Source: Ruminococcus sp. (lineage in GTDB: Bacteria > Bacillota > Clostridia > Lachnospirales > Lachnospiraceae). Taken from it: a stretch of DNA of 47,652 nt. Of the stretch, positions 15,521 to 24,589 are shown piece by piece. The position numbers were made by a program, and so were the translations under genes. How positions within the stretch are numbered: position 1 is the first letter of the stretch; the number at the start of each line of letters is the position of its first letter. The stretch is taken from positions 1-47,652 of the forward strand of contig JACERV010000039.1 in NCBI GenBank assembly GCA_013911065.1, read 5' to 3'. A model generated the notes under the pieces. The model saw only the letters and a program-made list of their open reading frames with translations. It was not told the origin of the DNA and ran no database searches.

Positions 15521-17911
15521 TTAGTATGCCTTCATAAATCTTTGTATAATAATTGATGTAACTGCTCTTGAAGCTGTTCCTTGTGGATTTAACTTTCCCT
15601 GATCACCAGAAATTAATCCAACACCAACTGCCCATTGCATGGCCTTATTAGAAAAAGAACTAACCTTTTTATAATCCGGATATTTTTCCAAGTTCGCTTT
15701 CTGAGCAATATTATATCCTTTATACTTAGCATATCTGTACATCATAGTGGCAAGCTGCTCTCTTGTCATAGTATCTGCCGGGCCAAAATATCCACTGTTA
15801 TATCCTGAAATAACTCCTGTGTTATAGGCCCATGATGCCGGAATAGAGTAAAATTGCCCATTTGATACATCTGGAAATATAGCCTGATATTCAATATTGG
15901 GGGTTCCTTCCATTCTATAAAGAATTGTAGCAAATTGCCCTCTTCCAAGATTATCTGCCGGACCAAAATTTCCATTGGCAAATCCGGTCATAATTCCATT
16001 ATCATACACATAAATAACAGCCTCATGATACCAAGCACCCGATTTCACATCTTTGTACGGAAGATCTATGGTTTTTTGCTTACTACCGCACTTAGTACAC
16101 ACTTTGTCCTTATATGAACATTGCTCCGTTTTCTTTTCACCGCCCACCGTACAAACCACGGTGTGAGTTCCATCTTCATTATTAGTATATTCGTATTTGT
16201 GGTCTTTAACTGAAGTTTTTACTTCCTTTGTACTTGTATATTCTTTTCCGTCCTCGCCCTTATAAACCGCGGTATATACTGTTATTCCATTATCTTTACA
16301 TGTAGCTTCCTTTATAACTTTATTAGTTACAGTACACTTTTTTGTTATGGACTCTTTACATCTATCACATTTTGATGTTGCTTTGCATGTGTTATCGTCC
16401 GACCAAGTAAAGGTTGGCTGGCCAAATTTATGCCCCAAGGCTGCATTATTAACTGTTTTAGTGTCTGTATACTCTTTTTCTTTATTATTGCTCCCAAACT
16501 TACACGCAGCTGTATAAACGGTCTGGCCGCCCTTGGTACATGTGGCATCTATTGTTTTCTTTCCTAAAACTGTACACTTTACTGTTTGTACATCACCACA
16601 TATAGAACATTTAAATTTAGCCGAACACTCATTGTTACCTGTCCAAGCAAATTGAGGAGATCCATAATCATGGCCGGTAGCTATAATTTCCTCTGTATTA
16701 GAACCACTGTATTCTTTTCCATTAAAAATACATGTTGCTGTGTATGTTCTAATTCCATTCTTTTCACAGGTAGGGTTTATTGTCACCTTACTATTTACTT
16801 GGCAATCTTCCTGTTGTTTATCGTCCCCAACAACACATTCAAATACCGCTATACATGCTTGCCTGTCTTCTGACCATTCAAATTTTGGTGTACCATATAT
16901 ATGTCCATTTGGGGGCACAATGACCTTCTTTTCATCTGTATACACTTTATTATTATATACACGTGTAGCTGTATAAACTATCTCCCCACCTTCAGTACAT
17001 GTAATATTTGGTACATCTGTACTTACTTCACAATTTAAGCGCTCGACATTGTCACACGTACTGCATGTAAATTCAACATTACACGTAGTATTATCTTGTG
17101 ACCAGATAAATTGGGGCTCGCCATATGTATGGCCTTTCGCTGGTATGGCAACCTTCTTTTCGTTTCTGTACACTTGATTATTATGTATACATGTAGCTGT
17201 ATAGATTCTCTCCCCAACTTCAGTACATCCCGCCTCTCTTGTATCTTCAGTTATGGCACAGCTTAATTCTTCTGTATTACTACAGGTAGTACATATAAAT
17301 TTAGCATTACATATAGTATTGTCTTCTGACCAAATAAATTTAGGCTCACCATATGTATGCCCTAATTCCGCTATTTCTGTTATATCTGTTTTCTCATTGC
17401 ATCTTATACAATGACGTGATTGACTGCCCTTTTCAGTGCACGTTGCCGCCTTATCAACTGTCCATTTAGTAGAATAATTATGGCCCAACACTGAAGTTTC
17501 TGTTGTATACGTATCACCACATATAGAACAAACATATGTTTTTAAACCACCTTCAGTACAAGTTGCCTTTTTCTCAGTACATACATAATCATGATCTTTT
17601 ATAAAAGTCCGTCCATATGTTGTAGCGTACTCCTGAGCTGTTGAAGCCTCATACCCATAAATTTTAAAATTAGAAGGGATTGCACTCTCTCCGCCTGCTA
17701 TATTACATCCTGGGTTTAATATAACAATTCCATTCAACCGTGAACACCTGGAAAATATACTATCTTCAATACTTTCCACAGTTTTAGGTAATACAACTTT
17801 TCCGCTTAAATACTCACAACCTGCAAACGCAGATTTCGAAATTAGCTTTAATTTACTAGGTAACTTTAATTCACCCGTAAATTTGTTACTTCCAAATGCA
17901 TAAACTCCTAT
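15521..17911 (-). pseudogene. Downstream part of a disrupted S-layer-homology surface protein
   Basis: This is the open frame after an in-frame TAA (17912-17914). It continues the same reading frame as the 17912-19318 part. It first encodes the end of a BspA-like leucine-rich repeat region. Then come about seven or eight cysteine-rich repeats of about 70-80 residues, each with a CxxC pair and a GHxYG motif. Last come three C-terminal SLH domains (for example GIMTGFANGNFGPADNLGR and GVISGYNSGYFGPADTMTR). SLH domains anchor proteins to secondary cell-wall polymers. This piece has no signal peptide, and no ribosome site lies before its first possible start (GTG 17779), so it is probably not made alone. 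The intact protein would be about 1,265 residues. Confidence 0.8.
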
Positions 17912-19318
17912 TTAAGTAACAGTTTGCGGAAGAATCAAATTACCAGTGAAACCAGACATATAAAAGCATCCGTCAGGAATACTCTTCAGCTCAGAAGGTA
18001 ATATTAATTTTCCTGTTAATTCTCCACAATGTGCAAAGGCATAGCTGGCTATATTTGTTACGCTATCCGGTATTACCAAGTCTCCTGTAAAGTTACCGCA
18101 ATATGAAAATGCAAAATTTCCAATGCTCGTCACTTTATTTGGTATTACCAAGTCTCCTGTAAAGCCACTGCATCCCTGAAATGCAAAATCTCCAATCTTT
18201 AATAAATCATCGGATAAATACAATTTAGAAAATGCTGTGCAATAACTAAAAGCACTGTTTCCAATAGTTGTTACACTGTTTGGTATTATTAGGTCACCAT
18301 AGAAATTACACTTATAAAATGCATCTCTTCCAATGCTTGTAAGAACCTCTGGTAAAATTAAGTTTCCCGTTAAATTTTCACATTTATAAAATGCATTGTT
18401 TCCAATATGAGTAACCCCAGGACCTACTATAAGCCGTTCAAAACTTTCTTTATATGCGTGCCATGGCGCAGAAGTAGCATAATCTTTCATAGCTCCTAAA
18501 CCATCTATTACGAGTGTATCTCCTATGCCATTCTCGTCTGTATCATAGATAGTCCATGTTAATTTGTCAATTTGGGGTGCGCCACAATTACCTTTTACAA
18601 TAACCGTCCCATACTCATTTGTTTCATCATTATAGACTTTATCAGAAACCTCAACTGAATATTTTCCTAAAATAGTCCCTGTTTCATTTAAGCTAACTGT
18701 CATGTCCGCATGTCCAGTAGCTTTTCCTGTTATTCTTATTCTCACCATGAGCCCGTCTGAGCCAGCGTCTCCGGCAATAGCTTCTATAGAAGCTATACTC
18801 TCATCAGAAGACGTACAAAAAATATCCTGAGGACGAGTCACATCCGGAGCTACTGTATAATATATATTTTCTTCTTTTTTCTCACCTATGTCTAATTTTA
18901 CTTCTGTACTTGCTTTTTCTGATGAAACCTCAACTGAATATTTTCCTAAAATAGTTCCTGTTTCATTTAAGCTAACCGTCATGTCTGCATGTCCAGTAGC
19001 TTTTCCTGTTATTCTTATTCTAACCATGAACTCGTCTTGGCCAGCGTCTCCAGCAATAGCTTCTATAGAAGCTATATTCTCATCAGAGGATATACAAAGA
19101 ATATCCTGAGGACGAGTCACATCCGGAGCTACTGTATAATATATATTTTCTTCTTTTTTCTCACCTATGTCTAGATTTACTTCCGTACTTACTTCTGCCA
19201 ATGACAATATTTGTTCTTGGCTCTCACCGCTGCTTTCTTCCGCATTAACATAACCAACTGACTGTAATAACAATATTACTGATAATCCAAGTCCAATCCA
19301 CTTTTTCGCTCTCTCCAT
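17912..19318 (-). pseudogene. Upstream part of the disrupted surface protein (signal peptide, Ig-like repeats, LRR)
   Basis: This 468-codon frame starts behind AAGGGGGA with a signal peptide (residues 1-26, ending VGYVNA). Residues about 40-225 are two nearly identical 93-residue repeats resembling bacterial Ig-like (Big_2) domains. Residues about 240-468 are BspA-type leucine-rich repeats built on the pattern IPxxVTxIGxxAFxxC. The frame ends LILPQTVT-stop, exactly where a further residue of the VTxIGxYAF pattern is expected, and the pattern continues after the stop. This is a premature stop, not a natural end. The piece would be secreted without its cell-wall anchor. Confidence 0.8.
18642..19199. 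repeat. Tandem duplication of 279 bp inside the surface-protein gene
   Basis: Two adjacent copies (period 279 bp, 93 codons) are almost identical over most of their length, for example from 18648 and from 18927. The high DNA identity points to recent duplication or gene conversion. Confidence 0.85.
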
Positions 19319-19511
19319 AAACTTCCCCCTTCAGGCTCTCCAGTTATTCACAAAACATCGCGATACAACTTGTTTTATAATAAATATATTCTACCATATT
19401 CTGGTATAAATTCCGATATGAAATCTTGATTCTAGGGAGAAGTTTTTTACTGATTATATTATTTCTAAATTACCTATAAACGTATTAATTCTTAATCTTT
19501 TTTATTTTAAT

Positions 19512-19561
19512 AGGGATGTTAGTTCATGGATAGCTACTCCCATCCATGAATTAACATCCCT
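19512..19561 (-). terminator. Long hairpin after the endolysin gene
   Basis: AGGGATGTTAgTTCATGGAT pairs with ATCCATGAAtTAACATCCCT in a stem of about 19 bp. It is followed on the minus strand by ATTAAAATAAAAAAG, so it is a strong hairpin but has no good T-run. It separates the lysis genes from the surface-protein gene; the remaining 190 bp up to 19319 must hold the surface-gene promoter, which I could not place. Confidence 0.6.
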
Positions 19562-19587
19562 TCATTTAGAATCCTAGATTCTTTCGT

Positions 19588-20571
19588 TTATACTGCTGTA
19601 ATCGCTTTCAGGCTATATACATGCACAAACACATACGTTCCATCATTCGCCTGTTTTGTCCAGAACTTTTGTTTACTGTTTTTCAAGTCATCCCACAATT
19701 TTAGCTTAGCCCCTTCATCAATGCCGTTGTTTTCCACACTGGCATATTTATCTGGCGCAAGTTTAGGCTCCAAGAGGGCGTATTGTGCATATCCGTGTGA
19801 CTTGTATATAATTTTCCAGAGCTGTGCATCTGTATTATTTTTTTCATATAACTGTAACACAGCGTCATTTTTGGCATCTGCGGCAGGCACATCCAAATAC
19901 AGACCCGTTTTCTTATTTTTTAATCTCACATAGTCATTCTCTGCATCCTCAATGTAAAATCTCTGATCATCTGTTCCTTTCTGCACTCTCATTTCAACTT
20001 TCGAGGAGTTTTGCTCCGGCGGAATAGAGTTATCAGAAGTTGTCAGTGACACTTTAGCATCGATAGCATTTGCAATGAATCGGGCTGTACTATTTATTCC
20101 AAAACGTTTGTATAAATCAACATCATACTGATTATCGCAGAACAATGTTTCTACAATCATTGCCGGCATAATGGAAGCGTTCAAATCGTGGTATGCTGTG
20201 TTGTATTTTACTCCTCTGTTCTGAAAGCCCTTTGCTGCAAAGTTCTGACAGATACGGCTTGCGATTCCGTTCATGGTGCTGTTGGCATTATTATACATCC
20301 ACACTTCTGTACCATTCCCAATTCCACCGGACGCATTCATGTGAATTGTGACATAGATATCACAATTGTTAGAGTTTGCTTTGTTGGTTCCTTCCGACAA
20401 TTCCCCACTGATTGTATCCGCATCTGAGTTACAGTGGATTATAGTATGCCCTGCTGCCTGCAGCAGAGGAACCATTTCATTGTATATTTTTCTTACTTCT
20501 ATCTGCTCGTCTAAAATTCCCATTGCTCCTTTACATCTTGGGGAGTGTCCTCCCCTGAGTCCAATTTTCAT
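19588..20571 (-). CDS. N-acetylmuramoyl-L-alanine amidase (endolysin) with ricin-type C-terminal domain
   Basis: This 327-residue protein has an Amidase_3 zinc domain (residues 1 to about 175). GLRGGHS provides the first zinc histidine, TIHMNA the later one and PAMIVETLFCDN the catalytic glutamate. Residues from about 195 form a beta-trefoil, ricin-like region (NKKTGLYLDVP, AQLWKI) that could bind wall carbohydrate. There is no signal peptide, so release depends on the holin encoded just upstream. AGGAGG precedes the ATG. The pair looks like a phage lysis cassette, but no head or tail genes remain. Confidence 0.85.
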   Translation of the reverse strand: MKIGLRGGHSPRCKGAMGILDEQIEVRKIYNEMVPLLQAAGHTIIHCNSDADTISGELSEGTNKANSNNCDIYVTIHMNASGGIGNGTEVWMYNNANSTMNGIASRICQNFAAKGFQNRGVKYNTAYHDLNASIMPAMIVETLFCDNQYDVDLYKRFGINSTARFIANAIDAKVSLTTSDNSIPPEQNSSKVEMRVQKGTDDQRFYIEDAENDYVRLKNKKTGLYLDVPAADAKNDAVLQLYEKNNTDAQLWKIIYKSHGYAQYALLEPKLAPDKYASVENNGIDEGAKLKLWDDLKNSKQKFWTKQANDGTYVFVHVYSLKAITAV

Positions 20572-20613
20572 ATAAACCTCCTATCTGTTGCAGTACTGCA
20601 ACGAAAAGGGTGA

Positions 20614-20841
20614 TTACCCGCCCTTTGAATGATCTACAATTTCAATTTCCGGCAGTCCGGCAAGAGATGTAAGCAAGGACATTACTCCCGCCAGTATGGA
20701 TGCAGATAGTACATACTTCCAATCTACCTGCCCCATCACCGTAGCAGTTCCAATTCCGGCAATTGCCGCCTGTGCAATCGTCTTAACTGCACGTATTCCT
20801 GCTCTTTTGCTCCAATTAACCCAATAATCTTTTCCTTTCAT
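20614..20841 (-). CDS. Phage-type holin (r1t-like family)
   Basis: This 75-residue protein has two hydrophobic segments (about residues 20-37 and 43-60) and a short acidic end. The start KDYWVNWSKRAGIRAVKTIAQ resembles holins of the phage r1t class. Holins form holes in the membrane and let endolysin reach the wall. It is followed after 42 bp by the amidase gene, as in phage lysis modules. GAGGGG precedes the ATG. Confidence 0.8.
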   Translation of the reverse strand: MKGKDYWVNWSKRAGIRAVKTIAQAAIAGIGTATVMGQVDWKYVLSASILAGVMSLLTSLAGLPEIEIVDHSKGG

Positions 20842-21155
20842 AGCCCTGATCCCCTCTTCCTATAATCAGTCACCTTCTGGTACAGCACCGTCCGGATAAA
20901 TCATCCCACTATTATCATACGCTTCGACAAGTTGTTTGTTTCTTATTACACAAGAAAGAATCTTGCTTGCAAGATTCTCCGCCTGTGGCGGGTTGCGATA
21001 GCAACATCTTCTTTACCGCCACAGTGCGATCCCCTGTCGGGTTTTTATATAATAGGAAACACAGTTTCCTATTATATAAAAAAAGCACCTCAGTTACGAG
21101 GTGCGATTTATCAAATACAAATTTGTGCATAAAAATGAGTTGCCCTAGAGGAATA
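20842..21155. other. Gap with a phage-like gene fragment and a structured repeat
   Basis: Next to the holin, a minus-strand frame ends at TGA 20866-20868 and encodes VEAYDNSGMIYPDGAVPEGD before the stop. It has no recognisable start, because upstream it runs into the hairpin repeat at 20958-21080. I read it as the 3' end of a lost gene, perhaps a small phage gene. The rest of the gap holds the repeat and a GCACCTC/GAGGTGC hairpin (21086-21104) that may serve as terminator of the DsbA-like gene. Confidence 0.5.
20958..21080. repeat. Structured intergenic repeat, copy A (three hairpins)
   Basis: Hairpin 1 is GAATCTTGC-TT-GCAAGATTC (20958-20977). Hairpin 2 is CCGCC-TGT-GGCGG (20979-20991), followed by GTTGCGATAGC. 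Hairpin 3 is a perfect 17-bp AT-rich stem (21044-21060 with 21064-21080). Related copies are at 23883-24010 and 35629-35671. Confidence 0.8.
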
Positions 21156-21854
21156 TCAGTCACAATGGAACTTGCCGTCTTCCAATTTACAAGCCGCCCC
21201 TTCTGGAATTTCTTTTTCCTCTGATACACTTGCTGCCTTATTTACAGCATTAATAATTTCATTCAGAGGGAGGGCGCCGCCTAATTTATGTGTTTTATTA
21301 ATAATCAGACATGGTACGCTTTCAATTCCATAGCTTTCTGCCAGTAAAAGGTCTTCTTCCACGGCCTCCAGGCTTTTGGAATCGCGGTAATATTCTTTCC
21401 ATTTCTCAAAATCTATGTTTATATCCTTTATACATTGAAAGATTACACTTTCCGCTTCAATATTCTGACTCTCCACGAAAAGAGCTTTTTGAAGTGCATC
21501 AAAAGCATTCCAGTAAGCCTCTTCTCCTGCTGTAAAGTAAGCTGCTTTGCAGGCAACAAGAACATTCATGGAAGATGGAAAAGGAAATGTTGATTTTCTC
21601 ATTCCTTCAATTTGAAAACGGTGTAAATCATCATTTTGATTTGCATGGTCCCAGTGGGTTAGGATTTCTGTTTTAGCTGCTTCTCTGGACCCAAACATAT
21701 CTGCAAAGTCCTGCTCAGATTTGACTAAAGCAAAGGAGCGGTGCTTTATGTGCACATCAGGCATCAGATTTTGAAGTTGTCTCATTCTGTATGACATTGG
21801 AAAACAAAAACTGCATATTACATCATGGAAAAATTCTATTTCTATTCTACTCAT
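21156..21854 (-). CDS. DsbA-family thiol oxidoreductase (FrnE-like)
   Basis: This protein of about 232 residues has the thioredoxin fold with helical insertion typical of cytosolic DsbA/FrnE proteins. The redox motif CSFC is in HDVICSFCFP near the N-terminus, and the cis-proline loop is GIESVPCLII. A second cysteine pair lies in the C-terminal tail (CKLEDGKFHC). There is no signal peptide. I start at ATG 21854, which has AGGAGG seven bases upstream, not ten codons earlier. The XRE regulator gene is 60 bp upstream in the same direction. The substrate is unknown. Confidence 0.8.
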   Translation of the reverse strand: MSRIEIEFFHDVICSFCFPMSYRMRQLQNLMPDVHIKHRSFALVKSEQDFADMFGSREAAKTEILTHWDHANQNDDLHRFQIEGMRKSTFPFPSSMNVLVACKAAYFTAGEEAYWNAFDALQKALFVESQNIEAESVIFQCIKDINIDFEKWKEYYRDSKSLEAVEEDLLLAESYGIESVPCLIINKTHKLGGALPLNEIINAVNKAASVSEEKEIPEGAACKLEDGKFHCD

Positions 21855-21914
21855 ACTAATGCCTCCTTTTAAAATGGAAAGCATCAGACTCCATGCTTAC
21901 TTTTCTTCAAAACC

Positions 21915-22163
21915 TCATACGGATGTCCCAGTATTAGTCTGCCTTTCCCGGCATCTTGGTTTTCTCCCGGCAATTTCATCAAGGGATACGTCAAAAATAT
22001 CTGCCAGAACCAATAGTTCATAAATGTCCGGTATCCTTTTCCCAACTTCATAATTTGAAAGAGTCTGTCGCTTCATATACATTTTCTGCGCCAACTGCTC
22101 TTGTGTCATGTTCAGTTCGCCCCTAAGTGACTTTATGTTGTGCCCAATAATATTTTGTGTCAT
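21915..22163 (-). CDS. Cro/CI-type (XRE) transcriptional regulator
   Basis: This 82-residue protein is a single helix-turn-helix domain: IKSLRGELNMTQEQLAQKMYM, RQTLSNYEVGKRIPD and a hydrophobic third part. It has no sensor domain. It stands in front of the DsbA-like gene behind a strong promoter and may control that gene or itself. Confidence 0.9.
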   Translation of the reverse strand: MTQNIIGHNIKSLRGELNMTQEQLAQKMYMKRQTLSNYEVGKRIPDIYELLVLADIFDVSLDEIAGRKPRCRERQTNTGTSV

Positions 22164-22234
22164 ACTCTTCCTCTTCTCTTTATATAATTATCTGACAGAA
22201 AGAATTCTTCATATTCCTTACTGCCCATATGAGT

Positions 22235-22263
22235 ATTATATGTTTTCTAATAATTTAAGTCAA
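22235..22263 (-). promoter_or_regulatory. Promoter of the XRE regulator gene
   Basis: On the minus strand TTGACT (22258-22263) and TATAAT (22235-22240) are 17 bp apart. The leader to the ATG is about 65 bases. Confidence 0.8.
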
Positions 22264-22380
22264 TTGAGCAAATACACGAAATGTACTTGCCAATATTATA
22301 TAAAATCAACAAAGTTTGAGCTTTTTAACTTTTTTGCGTAAGTTTTTTCCTGAATGGTTGTTTATTTAATTTAAATAAAT

Positions 22381-22412
22381 AAAAAAGGCAGATTATTTTG
22401 TCTGCCTTTTTT
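22381..22412. terminator. Bidirectional terminator after rplY
   Basis: AAAAAAGGCAGA and TCTGCCTTTTTT form a 12-bp stem with an 8-nt loop, flanked by A and T runs on both sides. It lies just after the L25 stop codon on the minus strand. Confidence 0.9.
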
Positions 22413-22416
22413 GCTA

Positions 22417-22980
22417 TTAATGCTGGGGCTGCAGTTGTTTTCTTGAGTCTCCTGTTACATTTAATACCGGGCGGTCACCCTCTATAGTAACCTCAACATC
22501 TGATTTGTTCCAGATAGGGAGATCTGATACCTTCAGATTGGAACCTGCTCTTAATTTTGCCATATCTACCTCTACTGTTTCCACTAGATTAGAAGGCAGG
22601 GCCTTGTATGGAATTTCCGTAATAAACTGCTGAACCATGGTTGGTATTTTGTTTTTATTTTTTAAAATAACTTGGGCAAAGCTTGATACAGTTTTATTTT
22701 CACCTAACTGCTGAAATTCTATGTCATCAATTTGATGAGTCATTTGATTCTGGCTTATATGTTCTATGATTACATTATACTTTTTACCTTCGCACTCAAT
22801 TTCTAAGTTACCGCCTCTGCCCTTTACTTTCAAAAGTTTTCTTGCTTCACTTTCAGGTATTTGAATCAGCAATGATTCTTTCAAATCTCCTCCAAAGATA
22901 CTGGATGGTATAATCCCTTCTCTTTTTAATTTTTTTGCTTTCACATCTTTACTTCTTCTTTCTACCTTTAAACTATACAT
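22417..22980 (-). CDS. rplY: Ribosomal protein L25/Ctc family
   Basis: This 187-residue protein is the long (Ctc/TL5) form of L25, which binds 5S rRNA in the large subunit; in Bacillus the long form is a general stress protein. The N-terminal L25 beta-barrel spans about residues 1-90 (KLKREGIIPSSIFGG, IIEHISQNQMTHQIDDIEF) and the C-terminal TL5 domain about 95-180. GGAGGAG precedes the ATG. It is monocistronic, with its own terminator. Confidence 0.88.
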   Translation of the reverse strand: MYSLKVERRSKDVKAKKLKREGIIPSSIFGGDLKESLLIQIPESEARKLLKVKGRGGNLEIECEGKKYNVIIEHISQNQMTHQIDDIEFQQLGENKTVSSFAQVILKNKNKIPTMVQQFITEIPYKALPSNLVETVEVDMAKLRAGSNLKVSDLPIWNKSDVEVTIEGDRPVLNVTGDSRKQLQPQH

Positions 22981-23084
22981 TGGCTACTCCTCCATTTTCT
23001 TTTTTATTCTATGAGCAACATATACCGGCCTGGACTTCTGAGCGCATCACCTCCTTAACAAGGGGAGATTTTATGTCAGGGTTT

Positions 23085-23852
23085 TTACATATGGTTCATT
23101 TCAAGAAAGTAATTATAAAGTTCACATATTTCCTTTTTCTTTTCTGCATCGAAAGCAAGTCTCATCATATCTTCTAATATCTTCTTAATTGTTTTGTTCG
23201 AAATATATTTTATTTCACAATTTCCCCAATTGTTTAATCCGGTTTCCCCTGAAAAATAATCCCAGAATCGTATATCCTCGTCTTCTGCCTCCCATATGAT
23301 TCTATGCTTCTCATGGGCACAAATAATACCATTCTGACATTCCAGCCCTATAAAATCCTCTGAGACCATAAATATTCCTGCTATCGTACGGTCAGCTTCC
23401 TTCTGCCCTTCCGCCTTCACTGTCAGAAGGCAGGCCGAATTCATATTCAGGACTTTCGGAATCCTGGGCTTCCCTTTATTAACACCAGATAAATAACTCC
23501 CGGTGGAAGCAGACCAGTTCTCCAATACATCATTTAAATTATTCACACGCATTCCGAATACTGCATGAGAATTCTCCTTTATCTTTAACTTCCTTGCATA
23601 ATCCCGTCTCAGCTCTTCCCTGTTTTTTTCTTCCTGCTCCAAAGCTTTTAAGCGGTTAAATTCATCTATTCTGACCTGGATATATGCCTTTGTATTTTGA
23701 TCTGGAACTTCAAAAAACTTCTCAAAAGATTCAGGGTATGCAAATGTTTTTATTCCATATTTGAAGTCCACCCGTACTTTATTTGTCTGCACCTCTCTGA
23801 TTGTTCCTAAACCAAATTTTTTATGAGTAACCTTTTTTCCAATAAGATTCAT
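23085..23852 (-). CDS. Hypothetical protein with a CarD/Tudor-like N-terminal segment
   Basis: This protein of about 255 residues starts MNLIGKKVTHKKFGLGTI, a small beta segment resembling the CarD/UvrD-tail type that contacts RNA polymerase or nucleic acid. A charged coiled coil follows (about residues 60-95), then a domain without recognised motifs that is rich in Trp and Glu (WEAEDEDIRFWDYF). I place the start at ATG 23852 behind AAAGGAG. The frame is open further upstream, but that part is the hairpin repeat and codes for implausible cysteine-rich sequence. The function is unknown. Confidence 0.65.
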   Translation of the reverse strand: MNLIGKKVTHKKFGLGTIREVQTNKVRVDFKYGIKTFAYPESFEKFFEVPDQNTKAYIQVRIDEFNRLKALEQEEKNREELRRDYARKLKIKENSHAVFGMRVNNLNDVLENWSASTGSYLSGVNKGKPRIPKVLNMNSACLLTVKAEGQKEADRTIAGIFMVSEDFIGLECQNGIICAHEKHRIIWEAEDEDIRFWDYFSGETGLNNWGNCEIKYISNKTIKKILEDMMRLAFDAEKKKEICELYNYFLEMNHM

Positions 23853-23882
23853 ATTTTTCTCCTTTGACTTAATAATAACAAA

Positions 23883-24010
23883 GAGTCTGCCTTTGCCAGA
23901 CTCCCGCGCCGAAGCGCGGTCGCTTTGGCGGCCATCTGTCTTATGCGCGCAGTGCGCATCTCCCGGATGGGTTTTTATACAATAGGATACGCTGCTTCCT
24001 ATTGTATAAA
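23883..24010. repeat. Structured intergenic repeat, copy B
   Basis: Hairpin 1 is GAGTCTG-N7-CAGACTC (23883-23903), hairpin 2 is CCGCGC-CGAA-GCGCGG (23904-23919), and hairpin 3 is a 14-bp AT-rich stem (23974-23987 with 23997-24010). The stretch GGGTTTTTATAYAATAGGA before and within hairpin 3 is shared with copy A, while the stems of hairpins 1 and 2 differ in sequence but keep pairing. Confidence 0.75.
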
Positions 24011-24012
24011 AA

Positions 24013-24063
24013 AAGAAGGGCTTTCCATAACATGCGCACAGCATGATACCAAAAGCCCTTCTT
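24013..24063 (-). terminator. Terminator after the zinc-ribbon membrane protein gene
   Basis: AAGAAGGGCTTT and AAAGCCCTTCTT form a 12-bp stem, with an inner CATGCGCACAGCATG stem. On the minus strand it is followed by seven T. Confidence 0.85.
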
Positions 24064-24163
24064 TTACAAGACGGTTCTTTTCTCTTCAATTAACTATAGT
24101 CTATCATGTAATCCTTGGACTGTCAAGCCCGGGGCTTGACACAGCACGGTCTGAACAGCAACC

Positions 24164-24571
24164 TTAGCTTTTCTTAACAAATGTGTTGCTGCACTTAGGG
24201 CATCGGATTTCTATTTTTCCTTTTCCTCTTGGAATACGGATTTTCTGACTGCAGACCGGGCATTTATAAATATGATGAGTTCTTCTCTGTCCCCATATAC
24301 CCTTCTGGCTTTGAAAAAAGCTGCGTATCTTATATGTTCTCGTCAGAAATGTCTGATTTTCAGCATATCTCTTTGTAATTTTTTTTGAAATCATTCTAAA
24401 ATAGCAGTAGATAATCAAAACCCATCCTGCCAGATAACAGATTGTGCCTAAAACCGTTCCTCCAAAAATGGAGGAGAAAAACACCACCACCAAACCTGCA
24501 ATAAGCAGGAACTTAGAAAACGTATCTATTCCATATCTTCCCTGCATAAACCGCATTAATTTTTCTCTCAT
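24164..24571 (-). CDS. Small membrane protein with C-terminal zinc ribbon
   Basis: This 135-residue protein has two transmembrane segments (about residues 19-38 and 42-60) and a cytosolic tail. The tail ends in a zinc ribbon with CPVC and CPKC pairs (about residues 104-127; KGKIEIRCPKCSN). Such proteins are common and uncharacterised in clostridia. It lies 18 bases after the DUF4340 gene and may be the last gene of the ABC exporter operon. The function is unknown. Confidence 0.7.
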   Translation of the reverse strand: MREKLMRFMQGRYGIDTFSKFLLIAGLVVVFFSSIFGGTVLGTICYLAGWVLIIYCYFRMISKKITKRYAENQTFLTRTYKIRSFFQSQKGIWGQRRTHHIYKCPVCSQKIRIPRGKGKIEIRCPKCSNTFVKKS

Positions 24572-24589
24572 GATTTATCGTCCTCATTT

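Larger units (their letters stand above)
23853..24163. other. Gap filled by a terminator and a structured repeat
   Basis: This gap contains the terminator of the zinc-ribbon membrane protein gene (24013-24063) and the second copy of the structured repeat (23883-24010). A further GAGTCTG/CAGACTC hairpin is part of the repeat. No gene is evident. Confidence 0.7.

Noticed and set aside
15800-17600. Regular spaced repeats that could suggest a CRISPR array
   Set aside because: They are coding repeats of about 70-80 residues with CxxC and GHxYG motifs, not short identical direct repeats with unique spacers.
20915-21229. A 104-codon minus-strand frame across the repeat next to the DsbA-like gene
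   Set aside because: It overlaps the end of the DsbA-like gene in another frame and consists mainly of repeat sequence.
13680-22400. Attachment-site repeat of the tRNA-Leu 3' end bounding the accessory block
   Set aside because: I looked for the CTCTTCTTCCGCA sequence further right and found no second copy in the window.
23853-24089. N-terminal extension of the 23085-23852 protein
   Set aside because: The extension is the reverse translation of hairpin repeats and a terminator; a good ribosome site lies before ATG 23852.
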